From: Azorinus chamasolen
Taxonomy: Eukaryota > Mollusca > Bivalvia > Cardiida > Solecurtidae
NCBI GenBank assembly: GCA_963576725.1
Contig: OY755239.1
Location: 55,060,140-55,124,139, forward strand
DNA: 64,000 nucleotides
Direction of reading: 5' to 3'
Part shown: one piece after another, positions 31,452 to 41,577 of the stretch
Layout of the letters: each line of letters starts with the position of its first letter
How positions within the stretch are numbered: the stretch's first letter is position 1
The notes under the pieces: generated by a model
Databases searched by the model: none
Seen by the model: only the letters and a program-made list of their open reading frames with translations
Told to the model about the DNA's origin: nothing
Made by a program: the position numbers and the translations under genes

Positions 31452-32031
31452 TGTGCAAACCCCGTAAGATGGAGCACGGGGAACAACCCCGTCAAGATGA
31501 GGAAAATTTACAATATTAAAATCAAAATCATCTCTTTTGTCATATATTTTAGAAGAAATCATTCCATTATCAATTTTAAGGTCTAGATCAAGAAACGCTG
31601 CATAATTGTCGGACGGGTTAACTTTATTTAATTTGAGTTCTTTAGGATAAATTGTAGGAATCAGAGCATCAAAGAAAGGGTTATCTAAGTTAAAAATATC
31701 ATCCAAATATCGACAAGTTTCATTGAAGGCTTTTATAACATCTTCTTGTGATCGAGGATTCAAACACAACATGAAATCTCTCTCATAGCAGTACAAAAAC
31801 AAATCTGCGACAAGTGGTGCACAATTCGTACCCATAGGAATACCAATTACCTGACGGTATATCGAGGGCTTGGTGCAAAACTATTCTAACTCCTTCACAA
31901 AGTGAAGGAGTTAGAATAGTTTTGCACCAAGCCCTCGATATAGCATTCTCATAACGTACAAATATGTTATCCAACAGTAAGGTTAGTGATTCGCAAACTT
32001 CTGAGCTCGTCCAATTGGTGTAATATTTCAT
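31452..32031 (-). pseudogene. Penelope-like RT core, broken by a MITE
   Basis: Minus frames read KYYTNWTSSEVCESLTLLLD, then after the palindrome IGIPMGTNCAPLVADLFLYC (motif B) and CRYLDDIFNLDNPFF (the RT catalytic YLDD). They continue to LDLDLKIDNG and KIYDKRDDFDFNIVNFP. After SYGV the frame runs into microsatellite-coded residues, marking the edge of the inserted array. The motifs themselves are well kept, so the breaks are insertions more than point decay. Confidence 0.75.
31862..31938. mobile_element. 77-bp perfect palindromic MITE in the RT
   Basis: Perfect inverted arms of 37 bp (TCGAGGGCTTGGTGCAAAAC...) around AAA at 31899-31901. The symmetry extends 4 bp each side through the TATA flanks. 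Comparison with the intact site GCTATATACC in the other RT copy (53809-53818) shows a TA duplication. Confidence 0.9.
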
Positions 32032-32099
32032 TTGCTCGTCAGTAAAGAAAGCTTTTTCAGCATTACATGCCAGGAATGATGTTTTTCCCCGGGCAAATA

Positions 32100-32600
32100 C
32101 TTTCTGGATAAATTAGTAAGCTTATCCTTAATCAAAATATTAGGAACAGTTGTGTACAGAGAAGAAAAATCGTACGTGCTTACAGTAGATGCAAGGTACA
32201 TTTTGTTCTTAAGTTTGTGTACCAGAAGAGATTTATTCCAGAATGTTCATAAGTCTTATCACAGCAGATTTTAATGTTTAAATGTTCCTTTACCTTCGTT
32301 ATATAATTGTATTGAAAAATATATCGAGAACACTGTCAAAATCAAACTTCAGAAGAGAATAAATCACATTCACAACAGAGACACACTCATTCACGAGAAG
32401 TCCTGAAAATCTGAGACTCCCTTACTCTCGTGTAGATATACAGAGCATATATGCATCGATAACAAGACGATTGAGGCATATAATAATTTCTAAAGGCCAT
32501 ATATCGAAGTACTGATAGTCAGAGGTAAGAAAGTAGTTTGGACATTTGAGTGAGTTTTGTTCAAAAGCTGTTTCAAATTTTAAACGTCATGACGTCGTCC
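32100..32600 (-). pseudogene. upstream part of the Penelope-like RT, decayed
   Basis: On the minus strand, phrases such as KKCTLHLLST, TNLSRKYLPGEKHHSWH-type residues and LVNEC appear in shifting frames between 32050 and 32400. They correspond to the region before YYTNW in the 53.6 kb copy. Heavily frameshifted, with no continuous frame. Confidence 0.4.
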
Positions 32601-32605
32601 TGGGT

Positions 32606-32750
32606 CCATGCTTACGAGCTTTTTAGTTGAGTCTGAGTTCGTTCTCAAGCTTTTAATTGGTCAGATTTGAGCAAAAGGCTCTTGAAACTCTGACCAATCA
32701 AAAGCTTGAGAACGAACTCAGACTCAACTAAAAAGTTTTATAAGCATGCA
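32606..32750. mobile_element. foldback MITE, family D, copy 2
   Basis: GGGTCCATGCTTACGAGCTT to AGTTTTATAAGCATGCAGCC, with arms TTCGTTCTCAAGCTTTTAAT and mirror. It lacks the extra arm repeat seen in the 23 kb copy. Confidence 0.85.
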
Positions 32751-33480
32751 GCCAGGACGTCCATTTTGATGAAATATATATCCACGTACTGTAGCTACAT
32801 TATATTTGGATTCAGCTTCGCTCAGGACTACTTTGATTATATTTCGCTCGCAAATCCGATTTGAATCGTCGTCTCGGAAGTTAAACTGGATTTGCAATCA
32901 ATTTATCCCCGAAAAGAATATCATGAATCAGTATAGATATATCAACGTTTAGGGTGTTAAATATCGTCTACACCAAACATACATTTTGACTCAACATATG
33001 AATTACTTCCCTTTACTAAATTTTATATTTAATATGACATACAATGTATGTAATTTTGGAATTTCGATTAGATTTTGTTATCCTGTTTCTTTTCTCATGA
33101 TATACTGATATCTGAATTTTAATCATAATGCTCTGAAATTCCACACTTGCTTAAAAGTTCATGTAGAGCAATAAAACCTACTAATTATAAAATAATTTCG
33201 ATTACATAACACAATACAGAGAGTAATCGAATCGACAGACGGCACTAATAAGTGCGAAATAAGCGTGATAGACAATATTTATTTGGATGCAGAGAATTTT
33301 CTCAGCATAGTCATTTAAAATATATTGTCGCCAATAAACGTCCAATCATATATTTTTATGTCTAAATTCCTATACAACAAAATCTAATTTTCGCCAATAA
33401 ACAGCAAATAACTCTTATAGGTCTAAATTCTTGTACAACAAAATCTAGTGCCAGACCTGTCAGTTAAGCCTGATCCTCTA
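32751..33480. other. no gene; dispersed repeat E
   Basis: AT-rich. At 33225-33310 a repeat-E block (GACGGCACTAATAAGTGCGA, GGATGCAGAGAATTTTC) recurs. TCTAAATTC(C/T)T(A/G)TACAACAAAATCTA occurs twice at 33361-33388 and 33421-33447. Confidence 0.5.
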
Positions 33481-33489
33481 ATTTCAAAC

Positions 33490-33586
33490 TGATCTCTCTG
33501 TCTCTCTGTGTGTGTCTCTCTCTGTCTCTCTCTCCCTCTGTGTGTGTGTGTGTCTCTCTCTCTCTCTCTCCCTGTCTCTCTGTGTG

Positions 33587-33636
<50 letters not shown>

Positions 33637-33640
33637 GACA
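33490..33640. repeat. TC/TG dinucleotide microsatellite
   Basis: Compound (TC)n, (TG)n and TCTG tract of about 150 bp. The Arg/Glu-rich minus frames over it are microsatellite translations. Confidence 0.97.
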
Positions 33641-33799
33641 ATAAATTGTTATGAACCAGATCACTGATACTGCAGTCAGTGCGTGTTAATCAAGATAAGT
33701 TCGTACTAAAACTTTTATACCAATTTCGTTAGTGTACATGTATGTATCATTATATTGTGAAATTGTCACATTCTATACTCCCATTTTATGCCTGGCGTA

Positions 33800-34100
33800 C
33801 ACTAGAGCGCCGAAGCCTTGCCGAAGGGTTGCCGAATAAATTTTGCTCGATTCGGGAACCATTCGGGATCAGCTTTGTATTCGGGGTCATTCGGCATGTA
33901 TTCCGCAAGTATTCGGGAACTGGCTTACGAAGCGTTGCGGAACAGACGCCAAAGTGATGCAGAATCATGCCGAAACCTTGTGGATAACCTCCCGAATGCT
34001 TCCCGAATGGTTTCCGATCGTGCGGAAAGGTTGCGGAACCGTTGCAGAACATGCCGAAGGGATGCCGAATCGTTGCAGAAATAAGGCCGAAGGGTTGCCG
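33800..34100. repeat. CCGAA/TTCGG-rich cryptic repeat, locus 1
   Basis: The pentamers CCGAA or TTCGG recur about every 10-20 bp in a GC-richer island. It starts with two 11-bp units GCCGAAGCCTT and GCCGAAGGGTT, switches polarity to TTCGGGAACCATTCGGGATC, then back to GCCGAAACCTTG-type units. A sister locus is at 42585-42990. Confidence 0.85.
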
Positions 34101-34645
34101 AATTGAGAGTCTGGGAATATAACGATGTCGCATTTTTGTGTTTTGGAATGGAAAAGATGTCTCGTTGGAGTGGAAAAGATGCCCCCCCCCCCCCCCCTAT
34201 ATCTAGACTAGATTCATTCGGATGGAGCGGATGGTTACCCCCGGCTCCCAACACCTAATGGGTAGTGGGTCGGAGTACATGGCACTATTATCATGTAATA
34301 AATACTGGCAGTTCCTTTGCGTCCGGATGAACCTTCTTATGCTTGCTTTATATCAATACATGTACCCTTTTTAAACTGTATGTATTACCTTCTTCTCCTC
34401 TCCATGCATGATGTCGTACTATTTCAATATATGTTACTGGGGATTGCTTAAAAATCTCTCATAATTAATTGAGAAAGATTCATTTTCTATGTCAGTTCTT
34501 AACGACTATTACTCATGTATGTCTTATTTCCATTTCATATCTTAATTTGCATCTAAAGATAATTCTTAGGCTTGTATAGTACAAGTATAGATCCACTTAC
34601 ACATATCCATACTATATGCACACATCCTTATACTACAAAATAAGT
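34101..34645. other. no recognisable gene
   Basis: Starts with a GGAATGGAAAAGATG repeat pair and a poly-C run (34183-34198); otherwise anonymous AT-rich sequence up to the retrotransposon target site. Confidence 0.5.
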
Positions 34646-34650
34646 GTGTA
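34646..34650. repeat. target-site duplication GTGTA, left
   Basis: GTGTA immediately before the left LTR is repeated right after the right LTR (41573-41577), as expected for BEL/Pao integration. Confidence 0.9.
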
Positions 34651-34889
34651 TGTAATGCCGGACTTATGCATTAAGTAGTCTGCATCCAGTTAACCATTTA
34701 TTCAGTGATGAACGTGTGTGTGGTAAAAAAGCTGTGAGAAGCCCAAATCAACAGCGAATTTTCGAAGCGTGACTCGTTTTACAATAAGTTGACCAAAGTA
34801 CCGGAACACGAGGCCAAGCGCCGTAATGACTAAAACCGCGGCCATGACGAAACCGTAAGGAGGATTCCAACAAATTTGGTTCCAGTACA
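34651..34889 (-). repeat. BEL/Pao 3' LTR
   Basis: 239 bp, TG...CA ends (TGTACTGGAACC... on the minus strand). Matches the other LTR except for T instead of C at 34876 on the plus strand. Confidence 0.95.
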
Positions 34890-34899
34890 CTCCCCGCTT
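34890..34899 (-). other. polypurine tract
   Basis: On the minus strand, AAGCGGGGAG directly abuts the 3' LTR. It primes plus-strand DNA synthesis in LTR elements. Confidence 0.7.
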
Positions 34900-35349
34900 G
34901 ATACTTTAGGTATCACTTCATATCCCTTAACATAACAAAACATATGCTAACATAAAATGACTAGTATTAATATCGTGTAAGTTGACTAGTACTGATTAAT
35001 ACCAAACACAGTCTGTTCTTCATACCTTAATAAAAGTCTTGAACAGTTCTCAACTATAAGCAATAGTCAACTAGTCAATGCCCTCTTTATAAATCAAAAC
35101 CCCATTTCTACGACTGAAACCTAAAAGAGCGAAAACACTCAAGAAACTTAAACGCCAAGACTAATAAATTCATCTAAGAATAAGAGCTCATGCAGAATGT
35201 CTAAGATTTGTCAATTCTAACTGAGCTCTTAAGCTTAGTTTAACACAGTGGCTAGACCACTCTTAACTACCTAGTTGACTCATACTTATAGACCTTAGCG
35301 ATAAGGCACACTTTAGCTGAATCACATTGTTCACAGATCCTTATGCACT
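34900..35349 (-). other. BEL/Pao 3' untranslated region
   Basis: About 450 bp between the end of the integrase/DUF5641 frame and the polypurine tract, without an open frame of note. No env-like gene. Confidence 0.7.
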
Positions 35350-36726
35350 TTATTCTCTTAACAAGAGCACCAGTTGAGTAACCGGTCGGGTGTAGTCAAT
35401 GAGTTTTCCTTGTTTTGCTACACGAACAACAACCTTACGAACTTTGCCGTCCATACTAGAGATGGCGTTAAGAACTCTCCCAGATGGCCAATCATTTCTA
35501 CAAACACTATCATCTTTCACAAGCACAATATCACCTTTCTTTATGTTTTCCTGATTCGAGTGCCATTTGCGCCTGTGTTGTAACGACTGAAGAAACTCTG
35601 ACTTCCATTTTTTCCAAAACTGGTCCGCCAAGCATTGCACCCGCCTCCACTGAGCTTTATACAAATTCTTAATGTCTGAATAGTCTCCGATCGGACATTT
35701 TACATCAAACTTCTGGTTTAACAGCACTGACGGACTGAGTACGTCAGGCACTTCAGCATCAGTTGAAACGGGTACAATAGGTCGGCCATTGACAATAGCG
35801 CATACTTCTGCCAAAATTGTCGAAAGGACTTCCTGAGTAAGCACAGGCGCATTCAACAACATCGAATCGAGGATTCTACGACTGGTTTTGATCATTCTTT
35901 CCCACACGCCACCCGTATGCGAGGCATGTGGGGAATTGAATAGCCATGTAATGCTGTTATTATTCATGTAATCTCTCACTGGGCCTTCTTCGACATTCAC
36001 AACGTTTGCACCTAGACTTTCGGCCGATCCAATGAAATTTGTCCCGCGATCTGATCGTAACACTTTAACATTGCCTCGAAGAGCTACAAACCGTCTCATT
36101 GCATTTACAAATGAAGAGGCACTCATCTCTTCAATGACTTCAATGTTTATAGCGCGAATGATGAGGCAAGTGAATAAAACGGCCCAGCACTTTTTCCCTG
36201 CTTGTACGCCTCTGGTCTTCCTACTAGCGACAGTCCATGGACCGAATACGTCTACCCCCACATACGAAAATGGAGGTGCAGGTTCAAGTCGGTCAGATGG
36301 CAGATCGGCCATTTTCTGCCATTCTACTGGTCTACGAAGTCTGCGGCATTTCACGCAATTGAAAATCAGGGATGACACAAGACGTTTTGACCCCGTTATC
36401 CAGTAACCGCCTGATCTGATGGCTCCTTCAATCAGGCTCCTACCTTGGTGTTGCACCTTTTCATGAAAGTGTCTCACTAGCAGTCTGGCGACGCGAGTCT
36501 TTCCTGAAACTATCAGCGGATGTTTCTCGTTACAGGAGGTGTCACATCTTCTCAAGCGACCACCAATTCTCAATAAACCATTTTCGTCGATGAATGGATC
36601 TAATGAGGTTAAGGTGCTATCTCTAGATAGGGGTTTGTTCTGCTGAAGGCAGATTACCTCCCTTGAGTAAGTCTCCCTCTGGGTCTCTAGTAACACTAAG
36701 GTCTCTGCTTCCTTTTGTATCTGCAC
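35350..36726 (-). pseudogene. BEL/Pao integrase and C-terminal domain
   Basis: A 458-residue frame. The zinc-binding HHCC motif uses H88, H93, C124 and C127. The integrase catalytic triad is visible as D159 (GVDVFGPW), D226 (RSDRGTNF) and E276 (GGVWERM), so the enzyme residues are intact. From about residue 360 the WKRRVQCLADQFWKKW-type region and VLVKDD, then KVVVRVAKQGKLIDYTRPVT, match the DUF5641-like tail of Pao elements. It is one frame off from the RNase H piece upstream, with a 31-bp overlap, so it cannot be translated as part of the polyprotein without a shift. It would insert the cDNA copy into chromatin. Confidence 0.9.
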
Positions 36727-38102
36727 TTTGTCCGAGTTCGAACAAGCATGCCAACCTTCGCAGTCTGACTCTGAATGTGTTTAAGACAAGCGATAGCCGT
36801 AACCAGTTTTTGCCATGAGGAGAACCTTTCGAACCGCTCCACTCCTAGAGTCTTTGAACGTTCTTCAACATCTGTGGTCAAGACTGCCACCGATCCTCTG
36901 ATTTCAATATCGCAGTCGGGATCTATCAAGGGATAAGCCAATTCATTTTCGTCTCTACTGTGGAGATGGGATGGACAACCATTTGTCCACTGACATGTGT
37001 TTATCTCAGAAGCAGGGACACCCCTCGTTGCACAATCAGCCGGGTTGGATTTCGTCGCAATATAGTTCCATTCAGACGGAAGACTACGTTTGTGGATTTT
37101 TGCAACCCTATTGCTCACATAGGTATAGAAACGCTTTCTTTTGTTATGAATATACCCAAGGACAACTTTACTGTCAGTGAAAAACTGGACTCTTTTAATA
37201 TCCATGTTTAATTCATCAGTCAATGTTTCTGCTATTTCTGTAGCCAAAACAGAAGCACATAACTCCAAACGAGGAATAGTATGGCCTCTCGCAGGTGCCA
37301 CTTTGGCCTTTCCCATCAAAAACCCGATATGAAAGTCCCCGTTCGACAGACGGGTATACAAGTATGCAGCAGCTGATATCGCTTGTTCTGATGCGTCAGC
37401 GAAGACATTCAACACCGAGTCTGCTGTACGGCTGAGTGATTCTGGGGAATAAGTTCGTGGAATCTGAAAATCTCTGAGATGTTCTAAAGAATCTCGCCAA
37501 CGTTTCCATCTGGACAATAGCTCTGGCGACACGCGGTCATCCCAACCTGAATTGTTCGTCACAACATCTCGTAAGATGAGTTTGTCTTGTAGTGTCACTG
37601 GCGCCAAAAAGCCGAGGGGGTCAAAAATACTGTTAATTTCTGACAGGATACTTCGTCTTGTCACCGCAGTTTGCCCAGGCAAAATACTGAATTTGAATAC
37701 GTCCTGCTCAAGGTCCCATACAACTCCAAGACTTCTCTGTTCGGGCAAGAGGGAATTGTCAAAATTGATATCTTTGAGATCCTTTGCTAGCTCGTCTGAA
37801 TGAAAGGCTTTCATAACCTCCTTCCTGTTTGACACAATTTTATGCAGTTTCAAATTACTTTCCAACAAGATATCCTTTGTTCTTTTCAGCAAATCAATAG
37901 CTTTTGTCTCTGTTGACAGGGACGTAAGACCGTCATCAACATAGAAATCATTGTTGACGAACTCTCTGACATCGTCTTCACTTTTCTCTACCGATTTCCT
38001 CAGGCCGTAGGTCGCTATAGCCGGTGAGGGACTATTTCCAAATACATGTACTATCATTCTGTACTCGATAAGGGGCTTTTCAGGGTTATTTTGTTTGTAC
38101 AA
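36696..38102 (-). pseudogene. BEL/Pao reverse transcriptase (C half) and RNase H
   Basis: A 468-codon frame. It opens in the RT palm with GNSPSPAIATYGLRK, and the catalytic YVDD is at residues 54-57. The thumb and connection region (RSILSEINSIFDPLGFLAPV) is diagnostic for the Pao peptidase-A17-associated RT. RNase H-like residues follow at LNVFADASEQAISAAAY and VQFFTDSKVVLGYI. It ends near the WNYIATKSNPADCATRG signature typical of BEL/Pao. The frame differs from both neighbours. Confidence 0.9.
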
Positions 38103-39532
38103 AAAAAGCGAAGATAATTTCTATGTTTCTTCTCAACTCTGAATGAATAAAACATTTGCTGAATGTCTGCAGCAATAGCGACTGGTTCTCGGCGAAACCT
38201 TAGAAGCACACCAAGCAAACCATTCGTAAAGTCTGGCCCCCGGATCAACACGTCATTCAAAGATATCCCATCTTGCTTTGCCGATGAATCGAATACAGCT
38301 CGTATTTGGCCTGGCTTGTGAGAATTGTATACACCAAAGATTGGCAAGTACCAACATTCTTCTCCAGGTTTCAATTCTGGCGCAACTTCTGCATGACCGT
38401 TGTCAAGTATTTTCTCCATGAACTCTACGAAATGTTGCATTTTATTTGGGTTCCTATGAAGACTAGAGTCAAGAAGTTTTGCACGCTTGAGAGCTTGGGT
38501 TCGGTTATTCGACAGCTCTGGCCTTTTCTCACGGAATGGTAAAGGAGCTGTCCATTTGCCTTCATGATCTTTATGAAATTCTCTGTCCATAATCTCTAAG
38601 AACTCCTGGTCTTCAACAGACATTGCCGGTTTGTCATCGTGTTTGGTTCTTTCAAACACGCCATCATACACGTCACAATGGATTCCACAGCCTTTCTCTT
38701 CGACTGTGAGTCCATTGGAACAGGGTTCCCAAAACGAGGGCCTACCATTGTCCATGAGATGAATTTTGTTGACATTTACTCTAGCAGGTTTGTGCAATTT
38801 GCCGAGACATGCTTCACCTACTATAACCCACCCCAATGGAAGTTTCTGAGCATACGGAGCAGATCCAGGTCCTGTTCTCTGGTCTAGAACATGGTGGACT
38901 TCAATGCAATCTCTTCCTATAAGCAACAAGATGTCTACCTCTTGTAAAGGCGGAATTTCTCCAGTTATATCACTAAGATGGGAGTGATGTGCAGCTACCT
39001 CTGGTGTTGGTATTTCTTCCCTTATGTCCGGAATTTCCTCGAATTCTAATAACGAGGGTATCTTACATGTATATTGGCCATCTAACGACTCAATTGTGAA
39101 GTCACTTGCAACTCTGCCCCCAACAACTTTCATACCAACACAAGATGAAATACTGTATTCCGTGTGACTAGTTGACAGTGTAAGATTGTCAAATATTTCT
39201 GATTTTGCCAGGGACCGATTGCTCTGATCATCAACAATCTCATATGCGAGTTTACTATCGTCAGGGTTCCCTTCGGGGTAACACCGCACTAACACAATTT
39301 TTGCACAAGATTTTCCCTGAAACTTCTCCCCGCATATTTGTGTGCACTTAGTTGTAATTTCCTGAGATGTACGATTCTCCCCGCTGTGATTCGTTGTACT
39401 GACTCGACTCTCATGCATCGCAGACACATGTTTCTCTGAACCACAATCTGCACATTTAATTTTCGTTTTACAGTCGCGACTCTTGTGTCCATTGGTAGCA
39501 CAACACTTGAAGCACAACCCATTGTCCTTCAC
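38054..39532 (-). pseudogene. BEL/Pao zinc knuckle, protease and RT (N half)
   Basis: A 492-codon frame. The N-terminus has two zinc-binding motifs, CFKCCATNGHKSRDC and CADCGSEKHVSAMH. The protease region has VDDQSNRSLAKSEIF at the place of the usual D-S/T-G loop, then LLIGRDC and LPLGWVIVGEACLG, typical of the DUF1758/A17 protease of this lineage. The RT N-half follows, with GQIRAVFDSSAKQDGISLND and AIAADIQQMFYSF (first catalytic Asp). It loses frame at a run of seven T (minus strand) near 38101-38107. Confidence 0.9.
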
Positions 39533-39550
39533 GAACTTCCTTCTCTCCTC

Positions 39551-39928
39551 TTATGATTTAGTTTTAAAGGTTCTGCAGTCATTTAAATGGTGGTTAGTTT
39601 TGTGTAATGGACAGTACTTTGTTTGATCACTTTGTTGTGAGACACTAGTGGACCTAGTTGAGACAAGTGTTGGCTGTTGTCGTTTCATTGCTGTGACAGG
39701 TGTTTCGCTGAAGAAGCAAGGGTCGTTGCGAATCTTGCTCATGTCACGAATAAAAGTAGCAAATACACTAAATGGAGGGTATGGCACGTAATAGTCAGTT
39801 TTATATCGCGAAGCCTTAGCGACCCATTTCTCTTGCAAGTTGAAAGGCAGTTTTTCTACTATAGGAGCCACACCTGAAGACGAATCAAAATATGAAAAGA
39901 AGCTGGCATACTGCTGATTTTCGTTCAC
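39551..39928 (-). pseudogene. BEL/Pao gag C-terminal piece
   Basis: A 125-codon frame in the same frame as its downstream neighbour, separated only by a TAA at 39551-39553. It contains LPFNLQEKWVAKASRYKTDY, typical of the C-terminal half of BEL gag, and a His/Cys knuckle CPLHKTNHHLNDCRTFK. Confidence 0.85.
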
Positions 39929-39937
39929 AGATTCAAC

Positions 39938-40156
39938 CTAAGAAACAATATCAGATAGTTCATACAGTTTCTTACTGTCCTTTGTGGTAAGTTTTGGGAA
40001 ATCTGACAATTTCTTTTTCAATGCGAAACCTATCATCTCGGGACGCCCAAACCTTTCATTTAATCGTTCCCATACTCGCTCTAGCCCCTTTTTTGGATTG
40101 TCAGTGTTCGCCGCTCTAATGCTCTTAGCTTGTTTGGACGACACGGGACCCGCCAC
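39938..40156 (-). pseudogene. BEL/Pao gag middle piece
   Basis: A 72-codon frame with KGLERVWERLNERFGRPEMI, the conserved DUF1759 region of BEL/Pao gag. It ends in TAG at 39938-39940, after which the same frame continues into the next piece. Its N-terminus overlaps the upstream gag frame in a different phase. Confidence 0.85.
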
Positions 40157-41214
40157 TTAATCAACAAATCTAATTCTTCCATTGCTGACACATCAAGATC
40201 TTCTATAATGTTTTTAAAGCTAGCTTTCCATGCCAAAAAGTTTTCAGGTTTGTCATCATAGTTTAATAAACGGGACAACAGAATGTCTTTTTTCAGGAAG
40301 AATTTAGACAGATCATTCATAGTATTTTGAGTATTTTGAGCAGTATTGTCATTGTTCACATTCTGCTGTGTCTGAGTTGCATTTCTCGGATTAAAGGCAG
40401 GGGCTGATGCGTTCAAAGTCGGTTTAGGTCCAGTTGAGTTGTCCAATGACATCACATACGAAGCCACCTTTTGGTTTTGATTAAGTAGCGGAAGTTCATT
40501 GATGTCCAAAGAGTCTTGGACGCTGTCATTATTTGAAAGTTTTTCTAAACATGTTGCTTCTGCTACTGCCTGAGCAGCTTCTTTCTGTTGCCCTAATAAC
40601 TTTATGTCTGATTCTAGTTCTGTTTTCTTTCTGATTGAAATTGCTTCTGAAATTTTGAGCTGTTCCTCAATTATTGCTTTTTGTTTCTGAAGTGTTGCTT
40701 CCTTCTCAGCGTAGTGTGCGTTTGCTGTGGCTGCAGCAGCCTTCGCTTGTTTCAGTACGAAACGTTCACCAATATTTGAAGAATTTGTATGCGAGCTTCC
40801 TTCTCGCGACTTTCTACCCGTCTTTGTGCTCCTTGAACTCACTGACATATTTTCTAAAACTATATCTTTCTGTGAGAGAAGGTTTGTTCTATAATCGTCA
40901 ACTTGTTCATACTTTTCTTTGAACATATTTTCAACTAAAGTCATTTCTCTTGAACTTTCCATAGTACCGGTACTTTCAAGATAGACGAGGAATTCAGACA
41001 CTACACTTCTATATATGTTGACATTGATAGTTAGTTCTTCATCTATCTGACCAAGAACTGATAGCCTTTGTATGTTGTCTGTCTTTCTTTGAATAATATT
41101 AGCAATCTTCTCCCATGACTTTTCAAGTCTTTCTTGGAATCTACAAACTTTTTCTTCATATGAAGCCATGCCTTTGAGAGTAAGTGTTCTAACACGCTTG
41201 CCTAGTTGTGACAT
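40081..41214 (-). pseudogene. BEL/Pao gag N-terminal region
   Basis: A 377-codon frame opening at an ATG 119 bp inside the 5' LTR. It has Lys/Glu-rich coiled-coil stretches (about residues 10-60 and 165-235, e.g. HYAEKEATLQKQKAIIEEQL), a Gln/Asn-rich linker (about 275-305), then FLKKDILLSRLLNYDDKPEN and FLAWKASFKNII, the start of DUF1759. A frameshift near 40150 ends homology, and the last 30 residues are out of frame. In intact elements this assembles the particle. Confidence 0.85.
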
Positions 41215-41333
41215 TGGTTAGAGTCGGATGCTGTCTAATAACTTCTGTATAGGCGGCGACCAAATTTGTCTGAGAAGACGTACGTGTCCATAGCCTGTAG
41301 AAGCTGAAATTCGCCTTGGGTCAGCTTTTTTAC
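41215..41333 (-). other. BEL/Pao leader
   Basis: A 119-bp leader between the 5' LTR and the gag ATG, starting GTAAAAAAGCTGACCCAAGG on the minus strand. I could not recognise a primer-binding site beginning TGG right at the LTR edge. Confidence 0.6.
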
Positions 41334-41572
41334 TGTAATGCCGGACTTATGCATTAAGTAGTCTGCATCCAGTTAACCATTTATTCAGTGATGAACGTGT
41401 GTGTGGTAAAAAAGCTGTGAGAAGCCCAAATCAACAGCGAATTTTCGAAGCGTGACTCGTTTTACAATAAGTTGACCAAAGTACCGGAACACGAGGCCAA
41501 GCGCCGTAATGACTAAAACCGCGGCCATGACGAAACCGTAAGGAGGATTCCAACAAATTCGGTTCCAGTACA
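41334..41572 (-). repeat. BEL/Pao 5' LTR
   Basis: 239 bp, TG...CA ends, the partner of the 34651-34889 LTR with one mismatch. It would carry the element's promoter; no TATA box is evident. Confidence 0.95.
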
Positions 41573-41577
41573 GTGTA
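41573..41577. repeat. target-site duplication GTGTA, right
   Basis: GTGTA directly after the right LTR. The pre-insertion site would read ...AAGTGTACAT. Confidence 0.9.

Larger units (their letters stand above)
29368..31460 (+). mobile_element. HINE/Pearl-like element with 145-bp tandem core
   Basis: Starts AACAAGAGATGTTTGTAAAA (hairpin TGTTTGTAAAACA), carries about 13 tandem units, then a (CCGA/CAGA)n microsatellite, and ends near ACATGTGCAAAC. Inserted into the Penelope-like RT. It encodes no protein. The left-end octamer and overall plan match the other AACAAGAG elements in the window. Confidence 0.75.
29215..32100 (-). mobile_element. Penelope-like reverse transcriptase remnant, split twice
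   Basis: Minus-strand RT pieces lie on both sides of a tandem-unit element (29368-31460) and of a 77-bp palindromic MITE (31862-31938). The second copy of this RT at 52.2-54.0 kb (plus) shows the uninterrupted order in that region. The clade call (Penelope-like, from WLPKLHK, GTNCAP and YLDD-type motifs) is from memory and moderate. Confidence 0.65.
34651..41572 (-). mobile_element. full-length BEL/Pao LTR retrotransposon
   Basis: A 6,922-bp element on the minus strand with two 239-bp LTRs that differ at one base, a 5-bp target duplication, a polypurine tract and all coding domains in BEL/Pao order: gag (DUF1759-like), zinc knuckles, aspartic protease, RT, RNase H, integrase and DUF5641-like tail. 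The polyprotein is broken by three frameshifts (near 40150, 38100 and 36720) and two in-frame stops (39938-39940 and 39551-39553). There is no envelope frame. The near-identical LTRs point to recent insertion of an already defective or trans-mobilised copy, or to sequencing errors at the homopolymer-associated shifts. Confidence 0.95.

Noticed and set aside
33423..33664. Arg/Glu-rich frames
   Set aside because: Direct translation of the TC/TG microsatellite.
34900..35349. Envelope gene in the BEL/Pao element (endogenous retrovirus)
   Set aside because: No open frame of useful length between integrase and the 3' LTR.
35374..38887. Plus-strand frames of 62-124 codons across the BEL element
   Set aside because: Shadows of the minus-strand polyprotein.
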